Program-made: the position numbers and the translations under genes
Source: Allobosea sp. Tri-44
Lineage (GTDB): Bacteria; Pseudomonadota; Alphaproteobacteria; Rhizobiales; Beijerinckiaceae
Direction of reading: 5' to 3'
Assembly (NCBI RefSeq): GCF_004123845.1
Contig: NZ_NBDP01000005.1
Location: 124,001-188,000, forward strand
DNA: 64,000 bases
In this document: positions 51,077 to 59,251 of the stretch, piece by piece
How the letters are laid out: every line of letters begins with the position of its first letter
Position numbering within the stretch: the stretch's first letter is position 1
Notes under the pieces: generated by a model
What the model was told of the DNA's origin: nothing
Seen by the model: only the letters and a program-made list of their open reading frames with translations
Databases searched by the model: none

Positions 51077-51105
51077 TATATGTTCCCTGTCCGGCCGCCT
51101 GTCAA
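51077..51105 (-). promoter_or_regulatory. Sigma70-type promoter of the argC leader
   Basis: Minus strand: -35 TTGACA (51105-51100), exactly 17 bp, -10 CATATA (51082-51077). The predicted start is at 51070-51069, i.e. at the ATG of the 19-codon ORF. The -35 overlaps the stop codon of the upstream kinase gene. This is among the best promoter matches in the window. Confidence 0.75.
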
Positions 51106-51617
51106 TCCGCGCTGCGCGCCAGCGACGCCAGACGGCCTTCAATCAGGCGCAATGCGTCCTCTACCGACAGAACGGCCGTGTCGACGATCAGCCGGTCGCT
51201 CGTCCAGGGCCGATAGGCGTGTGTCTCCACTGAGGCCCAGTCCGGGAGGGTAAATCCCGCGATATCGGGCTGTCGCTGCTCGACCCTGCGGCGATGCTCC
51301 GCCCTGTCGGAGCAGACGACCTCGATGTCGAGATGCGGCACAGCCGAAGCGCTGGCGAGCTCGTGCCAGGCACCCCGGCTCTCGGCGACCGGGTTCACGC
51401 AATCGGCCACGACCGCGATGCCAAGCGAAAGGTTTCCGCCCGCGATCGCGAGAGCCACGTCATAGCCCGCCGGCCCGATGTCATCGCCGGGCCTCGCCTT
51501 GCGCAATACATGCTCGATGCTGTCGATGCGCAGATAGGTCGCTGACCGCCCTGCCGCGAGTTGGCGGGCAAGGGTCGTCTTGCCGCTACCGGGGAGTCCA
51601 CTGAAGACGATCAGCAC
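51102..51617 (-). CDS. Small P-loop kinase/ATPase (AAA_33 type)
   Basis: 171 residues with Walker A GLPGSGKTTLARQLA (about 7-21) and a helical lid. The region IVADCVNPVAESRGAWHELA resembles the zeta-toxin/polynucleotide-kinase-like kinases annotated as AAA family ATPase. No antitoxin partner is adjacent. It phosphorylates an unknown small molecule or nucleotide. It lies between the agmatinase and argC genes, each with its own apparent regulation. Confidence 0.82.
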   Translation of the reverse strand: MLIVFSGLPGSGKTTLARQLAAGRSATYLRIDSIEHVLRKARPGDDIGPAGYDVALAIAGGNLSLGIAVVADCVNPVAESRGAWHELASASAVPHLDIEVVCSDRAEHRRRVEQRQPDIAGFTLPDWASVETHAYRPWTSDRLIVDTAVLSVEDALRLIEGRLASLARSAD

Positions 51618-51711
51618 GTATGCCTCCGGTCGGTTCGGTTGATTTAACCCGCGTTTCGAAGCGCTCGGTGTGTTCGCTTCTCAAGGAGATTCAAACGCCT
51701 CGCATCGCGAT

Positions 51712-52668
51712 TCAACCCGCTTTCCTCAACGCCAGCGCCTGGAGGTAGTGCTGCGCCACCGCCGCGCCTGCGATCGCCGTCGCGTCGGCATGGTCGTAGG
51801 GCGGAGAGACCTCGACCACGTCCATGCCGCGGAAATCGAGATCGCGGATCGCCCAGACCATCCGCAGCGCTTCTGCTGAAGAGAAGCCGCCGGCGACTGG
51901 CGTGCCGGTGCCCGGCGCGAAAGCCGGATCGAGCGCATCGATGTCGAAGGTGAGGTAGGCCGGCCCCTGCCCCACGCGCTCCTTGATCTGATCTGCGATG
52001 CCGTCGACGCCGAGCGCATGCGCCTGATGCGCGTCGATCACTTTGATCCCGCAATCGCGCGGTGCGACGGTGCGGATGCCGATCTGGATCGAACGTTCGG
52101 TATCGATCAGCCCCTCCCGCACTGCCTCAAGCACGAAAGTGCCGTGGCTGATCGCGCCGACGCCGTCATCCCAGGTGTCCTGATGCGCGTCGAACTGGAC
52201 GATGGCGAGCTTGCCATGGCGGGCGGCATGGGCGCGCAGCAGCGGCAGGGTGATGAAATGGTCGCCGCCGAGCGTGATGAGCTGGGCACCGCTCGCGATG
52301 ATCGCGGCCGCCTCGCTCTCGATCGCCCGGGCACAGCCCTGCAAATCGCTGCGCGGCAAGAGGCAATCGCCATAGTCGACCACGGCGAGCGTCTCGAACG
52401 GGTCGATCCGCGAAGGATACTGCGCATCGCCGTCGAAGATCGTGCTGACGCGGCGCAACGCCTGCGGCCCGAAGCGGGTGCCCGGCCGGTTCGAGACGGC
52501 AAGATCGAAGGGCACGCCCCAGACCACGGCATCGCAGCCGGCAACGTCCTTGCTGTAGCGGCGGCGCATGAAGGAGAGCGCACCGGCATAGGTCGGGTCA
52601 TGGGCCGGGCCCTTGCGGTCGCCGGTAAAGGCGTGGTCGATCGGCGGGATCTGGGCGGGTTCGGTCAT
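51712..52668 (-). CDS. speB: Agmatinase / ureohydrolase
   Basis: 318 residues of the arginase superfamily. The binuclear Mn ligands are visible: GGDHFITLPLL, FDAHQDTWDDG and TFDIDALDPAFAPGTGTP. The N-terminal AVVWGVPFDLAVSNRPGTRF and the length favour agmatinase (agmatine to putrescine plus urea) over arginase; guanidinobutyrase or another ureohydrolase remains possible. A small membrane-protein gene follows upstream on the same strand. Confidence 0.88.
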   Translation of the reverse strand: MTEPAQIPPIDHAFTGDRKGPAHDPTYAGALSFMRRRYSKDVAGCDAVVWGVPFDLAVSNRPGTRFGPQALRRVSTIFDGDAQYPSRIDPFETLAVVDYGDCLLPRSDLQGCARAIESEAAAIIASGAQLITLGGDHFITLPLLRAHAARHGKLAIVQFDAHQDTWDDGVGAISHGTFVLEAVREGLIDTERSIQIGIRTVAPRDCGIKVIDAHQAHALGVDGIADQIKERVGQGPAYLTFDIDALDPAFAPGTGTPVAGGFSSAEALRMVWAIRDLDFRGMDVVEVSPPYDHADATAIAGAAVAQHYLQALALRKAG

Positions 52669-52689
52669 CTTGAATAAGTCCGTAGGAGG

Positions 52690-52968
52690 TCAGCGCCGGC
52701 CGTTCAGCCAGACATAGAGGCACCAGGGCAGGATCAAAGCGAGCCCGGTCAGGACGAGCCGAAGCGTGGTCCAGGCGACCGGGTATTGCAGCGCCCTGCC
52801 GTCGAGTTCCGGCACGCCGTGGATCAGGCCGAGCGCGAAGGCCGGCGCCAGGAAGACGATCAGCGCGTTGACGATGCGGCGGCCGCGCGGGAGCTCGCTG
52901 CGTGCCAGCGCCAGCAGCGCTGGCACCGCGACCATGCCGAAGGCGATCAGGATGAGCAGGACGCGCAT
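52690..52968 (-). CDS. Small hypothetical membrane protein
   Basis: 92 residues with three predicted membrane helices (VLLILIAFGMVAVPALLALA; IVNALIVFLAPAFALGLIHG; LVLTGLALILPWCLYVWLN). I recognise no family. The stop codon is 21 bp before the agmatinase start on the same strand, so co-transcription with speB is likely. Confidence 0.75.
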   Translation of the reverse strand: MRVLLILIAFGMVAVPALLALARSELPRGRRIVNALIVFLAPAFALGLIHGVPELDGRALQYPVAWTTLRLVLTGLALILPWCLYVWLNGRR

Positions 52969-53081
52969 GGCGGCTTCCGGTTGAACAGGCTGGCAGCCGA
53001 TTTAGCACGGACAGAGTGCGGCTCCAGCCGTCTGCGGCTGTTCCTGCAGCCGTTTCTGTCGTTCGAATGCCCGCTGGGACC

Positions 53082-53837
53082 TTAGCGGCCGCCGCCGACC
53101 CGAATGATCGAGCCGACCATGTAGGACGCCGCCTCGGACAGTGCGAACAGCACGGCTTCGGCGATTTCCTCCGGCTGGGCGACGCGCTTCAGCGGGATCG
53201 ACGGTGCGATGCGGGCGACGCGCCCGGGTTCGCCGGTCGAGAGCGCATGGATATCCGTCTGCGTCATGCCCGGCGCCACCGCATTGACGCGGATGCCGGC
53301 CGGGGCGAGCTCGATCGCGAGGCCGATGGTCAGGGAATCGACTGCCGCCTTCGAGGCCGCGTACCAGACATATTCGTTCGGCGAGCCGAGGCCGGCGGCG
53401 ATCGAAGAGATATTGACGATCGAGCGGTTCTTCGCGCCCTCATTGGCGAGCAGGGCCTGCGCCGCCTCGCGCGCCACCAGGATCGCGCCGGTGACGTTGA
53501 GGTCGATGCAGGCGCGGATGACCTGCGGGTCGGACTTGGCGAGCGGGCTGCTCTTGCCGGTGATCGCCGCGTTGTTGACGACCGCGGTCAGCGGCCCGAG
53601 CGCCGCCTTGGTCTCGGCAAAGACACGGGTGATGTCGGCGAGGTTCGCCATGTCGCCCTGGATCGCGACCGCCTTCGCCCCCGCCCTTCCGCAGGTCGCG
53701 ACGACATCGGCCGCCGCCTGCGCATTGCCCTGGTAGTTGACGGCGACGTCATAGCCGCGCTCGGCGGCGAAACGGCAGATCGAGGCGCCGATGCCACGGC
53801 TGCCGCCGGTGACGAGAAGGACGGGACGGTCGGACAT
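53082..53837 (-). CDS. SDR family oxidoreductase
   Basis: 251 residues, classical short-chain dehydrogenase. Cofactor motif TGGSRGIGASI (10-20), VVNNAAITGKSS, the catalytic Ser in VNISSIAAG, and YAASKAAVDSL (Y-x3-K). The C-terminal MVGSIIRVGGGR is glucose-1-dehydrogenase/FabG-like. It is last in a minus-strand run after the TRAP importer and NIPSNAP genes, so it may oxidise or reduce the imported acid's derivative. Substrate unknown. Confidence 0.9.
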   Translation of the reverse strand: MSDRPVLLVTGGSRGIGASICRFAAERGYDVAVNYQGNAQAAADVVATCGRAGAKAVAIQGDMANLADITRVFAETKAALGPLTAVVNNAAITGKSSPLAKSDPQVIRACIDLNVTGAILVAREAAQALLANEGAKNRSIVNISSIAAGLGSPNEYVWYAASKAAVDSLTIGLAIELAPAGIRVNAVAPGMTQTDIHALSTGEPGRVARIAPSIPLKRVAQPEEIAEAVLFALSEAASYMVGSIIRVGGGR

Positions 53838-53885
53838 GCGGACAGCGCTCCTGTAATATCGATGCGGCGTTGGACGGCGGCAGCC

Positions 53886-54869
53886 TCAAGTGCTGCTGGC
53901 GATCGCCTCGATCTTCTCGATCCCGCCCAGCTTCGGCGCGAAGGAGGCCCAAACCTTGCGCGCGCCGGCTTCCCAGCCGGGGCGATCCTGCGGCTGCACG
54001 ACCTTGCCGCCTTCGGCCTTGGCCTTGGCCATCGAGGCATCCTCGTCGGCGACGATGAGCTCGTCGAAATAGCCCGCCCCCTCCGCGGCTGCGACCGCGA
54101 ACGCCATCTTGTCCTCGGCGGAGAGGCCTTTCCAGAAGCTGGCCGAGACCGCCACCACGCCGGCCGCCCAGATATGGCCGGTCTCGATCAGGTAGGGCAC
54201 GACCTCGTGCAGCTTGAAGCCGACATAGGCCGACTTGGTCAGGTCCATGCAGTCGACCACCCCGGTCTTCAGCGCGTTGTAGGTCTCGGGGATCGGAATC
54301 GGCGTCGGATGGGCGCCGAAGCCGGACCAGAGCTCGGTGTGCAGCGGGCTCTGGATGACGCGGATGCGCTTGCCCTTGACGCTGGCCGGCGTGGTCAGCG
54401 GCTCCTTGGCGAGGAGATGGCGGGCACCGTAGTTGATGAAACCGAGCACGACGAAGCCCTGCGCCTCGTATTTGTGCTTGAGCTCCTCGCCGAGCGGCCC
54501 GGCGAGCACGCGCTTCAGATGCGCACGGTCGCGGAACAGGAAGGGCAGATCGAGGAGCTGCCCGTCCGGCACCCATGAGGAGAGCGCCGAGATGGTGAAC
54601 AGCGAGGCCTGGACCGAACCGAGCCGCAGGCCCTCGGCAACCTCCTTCTCACCACCAAGCGCGGCATTGGGCACGACGCGCAGGTCGAAACGGCCGGGCG
54701 CGCTCTGCGCGAGTTTTTCCATGACGCGGCGCCAGATCCGGGTTTCCGGCTTGTCCTCGCCGAGCAGCGAGGCGACCGTGACCGGCCGGCCGGCGGCGAA
54801 GGCGTGGCCTGACAAAACGGCCGGCGCAGCGATCGTGGCGGCGGCAAAGGCGCGGCGGGTCAAAGCCAT
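53886..54869 (-). CDS. TRAP transporter substrate-binding protein (DctP)
   Basis: 327 residues. The signal sequence MALTRRAFAAATIAAPAVLS contains a twin-arginine pair and ends near HAFA. DctP fold: LGGEKEVAEGLRLGSVQAS, KGKRIRVIQSPLHTELWSGF with the substrate-pairing Arg, and PIPETYNALKTGVVDCMD. Its ATG overlaps the fused permease gene by 10 bp. A very long in-frame extension upstream is an artefact of GC bias. Ligand unknown. Confidence 0.92.
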   Translation of the reverse strand: MALTRRAFAAATIAAPAVLSGHAFAAGRPVTVASLLGEDKPETRIWRRVMEKLAQSAPGRFDLRVVPNAALGGEKEVAEGLRLGSVQASLFTISALSSWVPDGQLLDLPFLFRDRAHLKRVLAGPLGEELKHKYEAQGFVVLGFINYGARHLLAKEPLTTPASVKGKRIRVIQSPLHTELWSGFGAHPTPIPIPETYNALKTGVVDCMDLTKSAYVGFKLHEVVPYLIETGHIWAAGVVAVSASFWKGLSAEDKMAFAVAAAEGAGYFDELIVADEDASMAKAKAEGGKVVQPQDRPGWEAGARKVWASFAPKLGGIEKIEAIASST

Positions 54870-56737
54870 CGGAACAACTCCTTGAAGGACAGAGGTAGCG
54901 ACGGCCAGACCGCCACCGCAAGGCAGAGAACGAAGAGCGCGACGAGCAGGCTCGCCAGCAAGGGCAGCACCGCGCGGAACACCGCGGCCGGCGACAGCCG
55001 CATGATGCCGCTCGTGACATAGACGAGGATGCCGAGTGGCGGCGTCAGGCCGTGGATCATCAGGTTGACCACGAGGACGACGCCGAACTGGATCGGGTCG
55101 AGGCCGGCGGCGATGGCGGCCGGCAGCAGCAACGGCGCCAGCAGCAGGATCGCCGCGCCGATGTCGAGGAAGAGGCCGGCGATCAGCAGGACGAGGTTCG
55201 ACAGCAGCATCACCGCGAGCGGCCCGCCGCCCAGCGCCGTCACCAGCCCGGCCATCTGCTCCGAGACACGGTCGACCGCGAGCAGGAACGCGAAGGGCGC
55301 GGAGGCGCCGATCAGGAGGCCGACGGCTGCCGCCTCCCCTGCCGCTTTGCGCAAGGACGCCAGCACGGTGCCGGCGTTCAGGCTGCGCAGGAGAAGGCAG
55401 GCGACGAGCGCATACGCGACGGCGAGCGCCGAAGCTTCCGTCACGGTGACCATGCCGAAGCGGATGCCGACCACAACGACGATGCCGAGCCCGATCGCCG
55501 GCAGCGCGCCGACGAAGGATCGCGCCCGCTCGGCGCGGCTGGCGCGCGGGGCGGAATCGACCACGCCGCGGACGCTGAGATGGATGCCGATGGCGAGCGC
55601 CAGCGTCAGCACCGCGCCGGCGACGAAGCCGCCGACCAGCAACGAGCCGACCGAGAGATTGGTCGCCGCCGCCAGGATCAGGAAGGCGATCGAGGGCGGG
55701 ATGATGTTGTCGAGCATCGAGACGCCGGCGACGATCGCCGCCGCATTGGCCGGCGGATAGCCGCGCGCCACCAGCGCCGGTGCCATTACCTTGGCGCCGA
55801 AGGCGGCGTTGGCGACCGAGGAGCCGGAGGCGCCCGAGAAGAGCACGCTCGCAACCAGCGCCGTCTGCGCCAGTCCGGCCCGGAAATGCCCGACCAGCGC
55901 CGCGGCAAAGCGCACCAGCCGCTCTGCGAGGCCGCCCGCGGTCAGCAATTCGCCGGCGAGCAGGAAGAACGGGATCGCCAGCAGCAGGAATTTCGAAACG
56001 CCGGCGACCGTGTTCTGGACGATGGCCGGCTCCGGCAGGAGCCCGCCGAAGGCGCCCGAGAGCGAGACGCCGGCCAGCAGTGCGAAGGGCAGCGGCGCGC
56101 CAAGCAGGAGCCCTGCCCCGGTAGCGAGCCCGGCGACGAGGCTCGGCGTGCCGACAAAGAGCCCGGTCGCGCTCTGTGCCAGTGCATAGAGGCCGGCGCC
56201 GATCAGCAGTGCCGCGAGCGCCGCGGGCCAGGACAGGTTCAGCGCCGCCCGCCAGAGCACGACCACGAGCGTCAGCCCGCCGCCGATGGCGAAGACGGCA
56301 AAGCGCAGGCTCTCGGGCAGGCCGAGCACGGTCGAGGTGCCGCCGACCAGCGCCGCGACGCTGGCGCCGCCGAGCGCCAGGACCAGCGAGCCATGGACGG
56401 CGATCGCTTCGGCCAGGATGGCGGCAAGGCGTCGTCCCGTCGGCGGCAGGAGATTGGCGACGACATCGAGCCGCATGGCGAGCGCGCTCGTCGCCGCCAG
56501 CGGCGCACCGACCGCCACGAGCGCGACATTGAGCCAGATCGCGAGTTCGTCCGACCAGACGAGGCCGTCGCCGAACAGATAGCGGCGCGTGACCGCCGCC
56601 ATCACCACGAGGAAGAGCAGCGCGAGGATCGCCGCGCCAAGCCATTCGAGACCCGCCACGAGCACTGCGAGTCCGCGTCCGCCGACGAAGCGAGCGGGTG
56701 TCTGGGTCGGCGCAGCGGTCACGGCAGCGCCCGACAT
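54860..56737 (-). CDS. Fused TRAP transporter permease (DctQ-DctM in one chain)
   Basis: 625 residues. The N-terminal part (about 25-185) is the four-helix DctQ unit (RRYLFGDGLVWSDELAIWLN with the conserved W-x-x-E). The remainder is DctM (SGASGSSVANAAFGAKVMAP; DNIIPPSIAFLILAA; LMIHGLTPPLGILVYV). Fused QM proteins are a known variant. The window's other TRAP system keeps them separate. It is followed by its binding-protein gene, the reverse of the other locus. Confidence 0.93.
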   Translation of the reverse strand: MSGAAVTAAPTQTPARFVGGRGLAVLVAGLEWLGAAILALLFLVVMAAVTRRYLFGDGLVWSDELAIWLNVALVAVGAPLAATSALAMRLDVVANLLPPTGRRLAAILAEAIAVHGSLVLALGGASVAALVGGTSTVLGLPESLRFAVFAIGGGLTLVVVLWRAALNLSWPAALAALLIGAGLYALAQSATGLFVGTPSLVAGLATGAGLLLGAPLPFALLAGVSLSGAFGGLLPEPAIVQNTVAGVSKFLLLAIPFFLLAGELLTAGGLAERLVRFAAALVGHFRAGLAQTALVASVLFSGASGSSVANAAFGAKVMAPALVARGYPPANAAAIVAGVSMLDNIIPPSIAFLILAAATNLSVGSLLVGGFVAGAVLTLALAIGIHLSVRGVVDSAPRASRAERARSFVGALPAIGLGIVVVVGIRFGMVTVTEASALAVAYALVACLLLRSLNAGTVLASLRKAAGEAAAVGLLIGASAPFAFLLAVDRVSEQMAGLVTALGGGPLAVMLLSNLVLLIAGLFLDIGAAILLLAPLLLPAAIAAGLDPIQFGVVLVVNLMIHGLTPPLGILVYVTSGIMRLSPAAVFRAVLPLLASLLVALFVLCLAVAVWPSLPLSFKELFRWL

Positions 56738-56740
56738 CAG

Positions 56741-57055
56741 CTAGCGTAGCGGCGAGAAGTGCGTCGGCCGCAAGATCCGGCTGCGCATCTCGAGCACGTA
56801 AGGGGCCGCCTTGGCGCGGAAGACCTGCCAGCGCGGATCGGCCTCCATCGCAGCGCGCCGGCGCTCGCGATCGCCGGCATCCTCGAAGCGCCACATGTGC
56901 ACGACCTCGTTGACCACGCCCGTGTCGGTGGTGAACCAGCCGATCAGATGGCCGAGATGGGAGATCTGCAGCTCCATCCCCTCGGCGACGTAGAGGTCGA
57001 GATAGTCGCGCACATGCGCGGGCTTGATGGCGTAGGTACGCTCGTCGAGGATCAT
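56741..57055 (-). CDS. NIPSNAP family protein
   Basis: 104 residues of the dimeric alpha-beta barrel NIPSNAP fold: the start MILDERTYAIKPAHVRDYLD and the HMWRFEDAGDRERRRAAM motif are diagnostic. Bacterial members often sit in catabolic operons without a defined reaction. Its stop is 3 bp before the fused TRAP permease gene, so it is probably the first gene of a NIPSNAP-TRAP-SDR unit. Confidence 0.88.
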   Translation of the reverse strand: MILDERTYAIKPAHVRDYLDLYVAEGMELQISHLGHLIGWFTTDTGVVNEVVHMWRFEDAGDRERRRAAMEADPRWQVFRAKAAPYVLEMRSRILRPTHFSPLR

Positions 57056-57300
57056 CCAAGCCCCTCATGGCAAAACGGCGAAGCCGCGCTGCGGCCATGC
57101 GATCAGATAGCCGTCTTCGCGCCAAAGCCCAACCGGCACAACTCCGGTCTCGGCCGCGATCGATACATGACGGATATCTCTCACGCCCCCCGCCAACCGG
57201 TGGCGACGGGCGCAGCACGCAAGAGCAGCCTGACGGAGGAGAATGAACTGCAATCCTGCACAGAATGAGCGGCTTTTTGCTTTTTCGAGGTGGGGCGCCG

Positions 57301-57804
57301 TCAGGCTCCCCGCAGGTAGAGATCGCTCCCGGCATCGCCGCCATAGCCCGGCTCGGCGAGCACGAATCCGGCCTGCCGCAGCAGATGAATCGAGGCGCGG
57401 TTGGCCGGGTCGACCGTCGCCCTGATCGGCTTGATGCCGCGCTCTTCGGCAAAGGCGACGAGGCCGGCGAGAAGTTCCCTGCCCAGCCCCCTGCCCCAGC
57501 TTACGCGGCGCAGGCCGTAGATCAGCTCCTCGGAGCCATCGCCTGGCCGCGCGAACCCGGCCCAGCCGATCAGCTCGCCGCTGGCGCGCTCGACCACGGC
57601 GCCGGTGCCGTAGCCGAAGCGTTCGAGATTGGCGGCCGAGCGCTCGACCCAGAGCGCTGCGACATCCGGCGCGAGCGGCTGCCCGTCATCGACGAAGCAG
57701 TGGACGTCAGGATCGGCGAAGAGGGTGACTAGCAGCGGCGCGTCGGCCTGCACGAAAGGCCGGACGACGAGCCGCGCAGTCTCAAGCTGCGAAGCATGGA
57801 TCAT
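57301..57804 (-). CDS. GNAT family N-acetyltransferase
   Basis: 167 residues of the RimJ/RimL-like GNAT type. The N-terminus is ETARLVVRPFVQADAPLL, the acetyl-CoA loop region is VSWGRGLGRELLAGLVAFAE, and the final strand segment is NRASIHLLRQAGFVLAEPG. Substrate unknown. The 57056-57300 spacer contains only a doubtful 62-codon frame. Confidence 0.88.
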   Translation of the reverse strand: MIHASQLETARLVVRPFVQADAPLLVTLFADPDVHCFVDDGQPLAPDVAALWVERSAANLERFGYGTGAVVERASGELIGWAGFARPGDGSEELIYGLRRVSWGRGLGRELLAGLVAFAEERGIKPIRATVDPANRASIHLLRQAGFVLAEPGYGGDAGSDLYLRGA

Positions 57805-57892
57805 GGGCCTGACTGAACAGTCTGACGCGGCCTGAATCAGGCAGGAGCCGAGGCTACCCCCGCATGGGCCTCAGGCGCCCTCGGACCGGCAG

Positions 57893-58126
57893 CTATTCCT
57901 CTTCGGAACTGTAGGGTCGTTCGGGGCGGGAGGGGCGCTGCCCTGCCTGGCGGTCGTAACGACGCTCGCGATCGCGATCCTGCGTCAAGACGCAGTTCGC
58001 ATAGGCGTCGGTGCCACGCTGGAAGCCATAGGCGTCGCAGCGTGAGCGGTCCTCGACGATCGGGTCCGGCGTGCTCGCGCAGGCGCTGAGAGCCAGGGTG
58101 AGTGCTGATGCGGCGATGATCCTCAT
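57893..58126 (-). CDS. Small lipoprotein with CxxxGFxxGTxAYAxC motif
   Basis: 77 residues. Signal MRIIAASALTLALSAC with lipobox LSAC. The mature part contains CDAYGFQRGTDAYANC, a short two-cysteine motif seen in many small alphaproteobacterial lipoproteins, then a highly charged, disordered C-terminal tail. Function unknown. An ATG eight codons upstream is also possible; neither start has a strong ribosome site. Confidence 0.72.
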   Translation of the reverse strand: MRIIAASALTLALSACASTPDPIVEDRSRCDAYGFQRGTDAYANCVLTQDRDRERRYDRQAGQRPSRPERPYSSEEE

Positions 58127-58209
58127 GGCGCGAGGATGGAAGCGCCGCATGGCTGCTTTGGGGCGACAATCCGGCGGTCATGGGGAGACGATCGTCTCGG
58201 CCCGCCCCG

Positions 58210-58416
58210 TCAGCGCCCGGTATCTTCAGCCGCGCTTTCAAGAATCCTGACAGTCTCTTCCAGGCTTTCCTTCACACCGAGCTGGAAGTCCTTGCGGAAG
58301 GCGATGATGGTATCGGGCGGCAGGCCCTTGAAGGTGTAGACGACGCTGACCTGGTCGGGATTGACGTAGACGGGCTTGCCGTCGCTGGGCGAGGTGAACT
58401 TGCAGAGTTTGGGCAT
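58210..58416 (-). CDS. Small hypothetical cytosolic protein
   Basis: 68 residues, MPKLCKFTSPSDGKPVYVNP then VSVVYTFKGLPPDTIIAF. It resembles short beta-rich regulators of the FlbD-like size class, without a firm family match. The ATG at 58416 is preceded by GGAG at about nine bases; the longer frame upstream is not supported. No membrane segment. Confidence 0.65.
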   Translation of the reverse strand: MPKLCKFTSPSDGKPVYVNPDQVSVVYTFKGLPPDTIIAFRKDFQLGVKESLEETVRILESAAEDTGR

Positions 58417-58524
58417 GTGACGTGTCTCCGGAGCAATCCGAGCGATTCCGTCACTATAGCCTAGCAAAGGTACAGGCCCCGCCACAGCCGTGGCGAGGCC
58501 TGCGCGAGGATCAAAGCGTGATGG

Positions 58525-58749
58525 TCAGCGCGCGATACGGGCGCGCCCGCCGCAGAAGCGCTGCTCCATCGCGCGCTCGTAGCCGAGCTCACGGTCGAAG
58601 ACCATGACCGTGCGGGTCAGGCAGTCGCCGTCTTGGACCACGCCGGTATTGACGAGAGTACCATCGGGGGCGGCCACGATGGTCGGGCCGCAAGCGGCAG
58701 CGGCGGCCGCAAGGCCGAGCGCGATGGTGAACTTTGCGATGCGGTTCAT
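58525..58749 (-). CDS. Small lipoprotein, two-cysteine paralogue A
   Basis: 74 residues. Signal MNRIAKFTIALGLAAAAAAC with a lipobox-like AAAC. The mature domain carries DGDCLTRTVMVFDRELGYER and ends RFCGGRARIAR. The Cys-x22-Cys pair and the TV-VF-R-GY motif align without gaps to the next gene's product. The ribosome site GGAGG precedes the ATG. Function unknown. Confidence 0.72.
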   Translation of the reverse strand: MNRIAKFTIALGLAAAAAACGPTIVAAPDGTLVNTGVVQDGDCLTRTVMVFDRELGYERAMEQRFCGGRARIAR

Positions 58750-58759
58750 CTGCAGCCTC

Positions 58760-59008
58760 CTAGAAATAGAGGCCGCGGCCGCAGCGGCGCACCCGCCGGT
58801 TCTCGTAGTAGCCGGTGTAGCGGTTGAACACGCGCACCGTCTTGTAGAGGCAGTACTTGCCGTCGTTGCGACCGTCGTAATAGGTCCGGCCGGTATCCAT
58901 GTCGACGCCAAGGAATTCGTCTTTGCCCTTCTTGCCCTGGGCGAAGGCCGGAGCCGCCGCGAGGCTGAGAGCAGCGAACCCTGCTGCGGCGATGGCTATC
59001 TTGAGCAT
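58760..59008 (-). CDS. Small exported protein, two-cysteine paralogue B
   Basis: 82 residues with a cleavable signal (MLKIAIAAAGFAALSLAAAP to AFA). The mature part is basic: DGKYCLYKTVRVFNRYTGYY then RRCGRGLYF, with the same Cys-x22-Cys spacing as paralogue A, 10 bp downstream. Likely a disulfide-stabilised periplasmic miniprotein. AGGAGA ribosome site. The 59009-59251 stretch upstream shows no further gene. Confidence 0.75.
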   Translation of the reverse strand: MLKIAIAAAGFAALSLAAAPAFAQGKKGKDEFLGVDMDTGRTYYDGRNDGKYCLYKTVRVFNRYTGYYENRRVRRCGRGLYF

Positions 59009-59251
59009 GGCATTTCTCCTGTCCTGCGGCGGAAATATGTCCAGCACCGCGTGCGGGGCCTTGGAGCGATCAGTACGGTTTTCGCGCGCCTCTACGAGAT
59101 TATCCATGGTGAACGGCCAAATCGGCAGGCAGATCACCGCAATTCCTCCTGAATCCATAGCAGACCGGAACGCAGTTTTGCTACCCGTCACCTGACGCAA
59201 TCTGGCCACGATTGCGCCGAGAGCCTGGAACGATGCTCCGATGCTGACCTG

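Noticed and set aside
51658..51680. GAAGCG/CGCTTC stem between the kinase and agmatinase genes as a terminator
   Set aside because: The stem is only 6 bp with an 11-nt loop and has no U-tract on either strand.
57065..57253. A 62-codon minus-strand frame upstream of the NIPSNAP gene
   Set aside because: It could be a small gene given the 9-bp spacing, but there is no ribosome site, motif or signal; evidence is insufficient.
53886..57452. An apparent 1188-codon minus-strand gene
   Set aside because: Only its last 328 codons are a real gene (TRAP binding protein). The rest is out of frame with the fused permease and NIPSNAP genes that occupy the same DNA.
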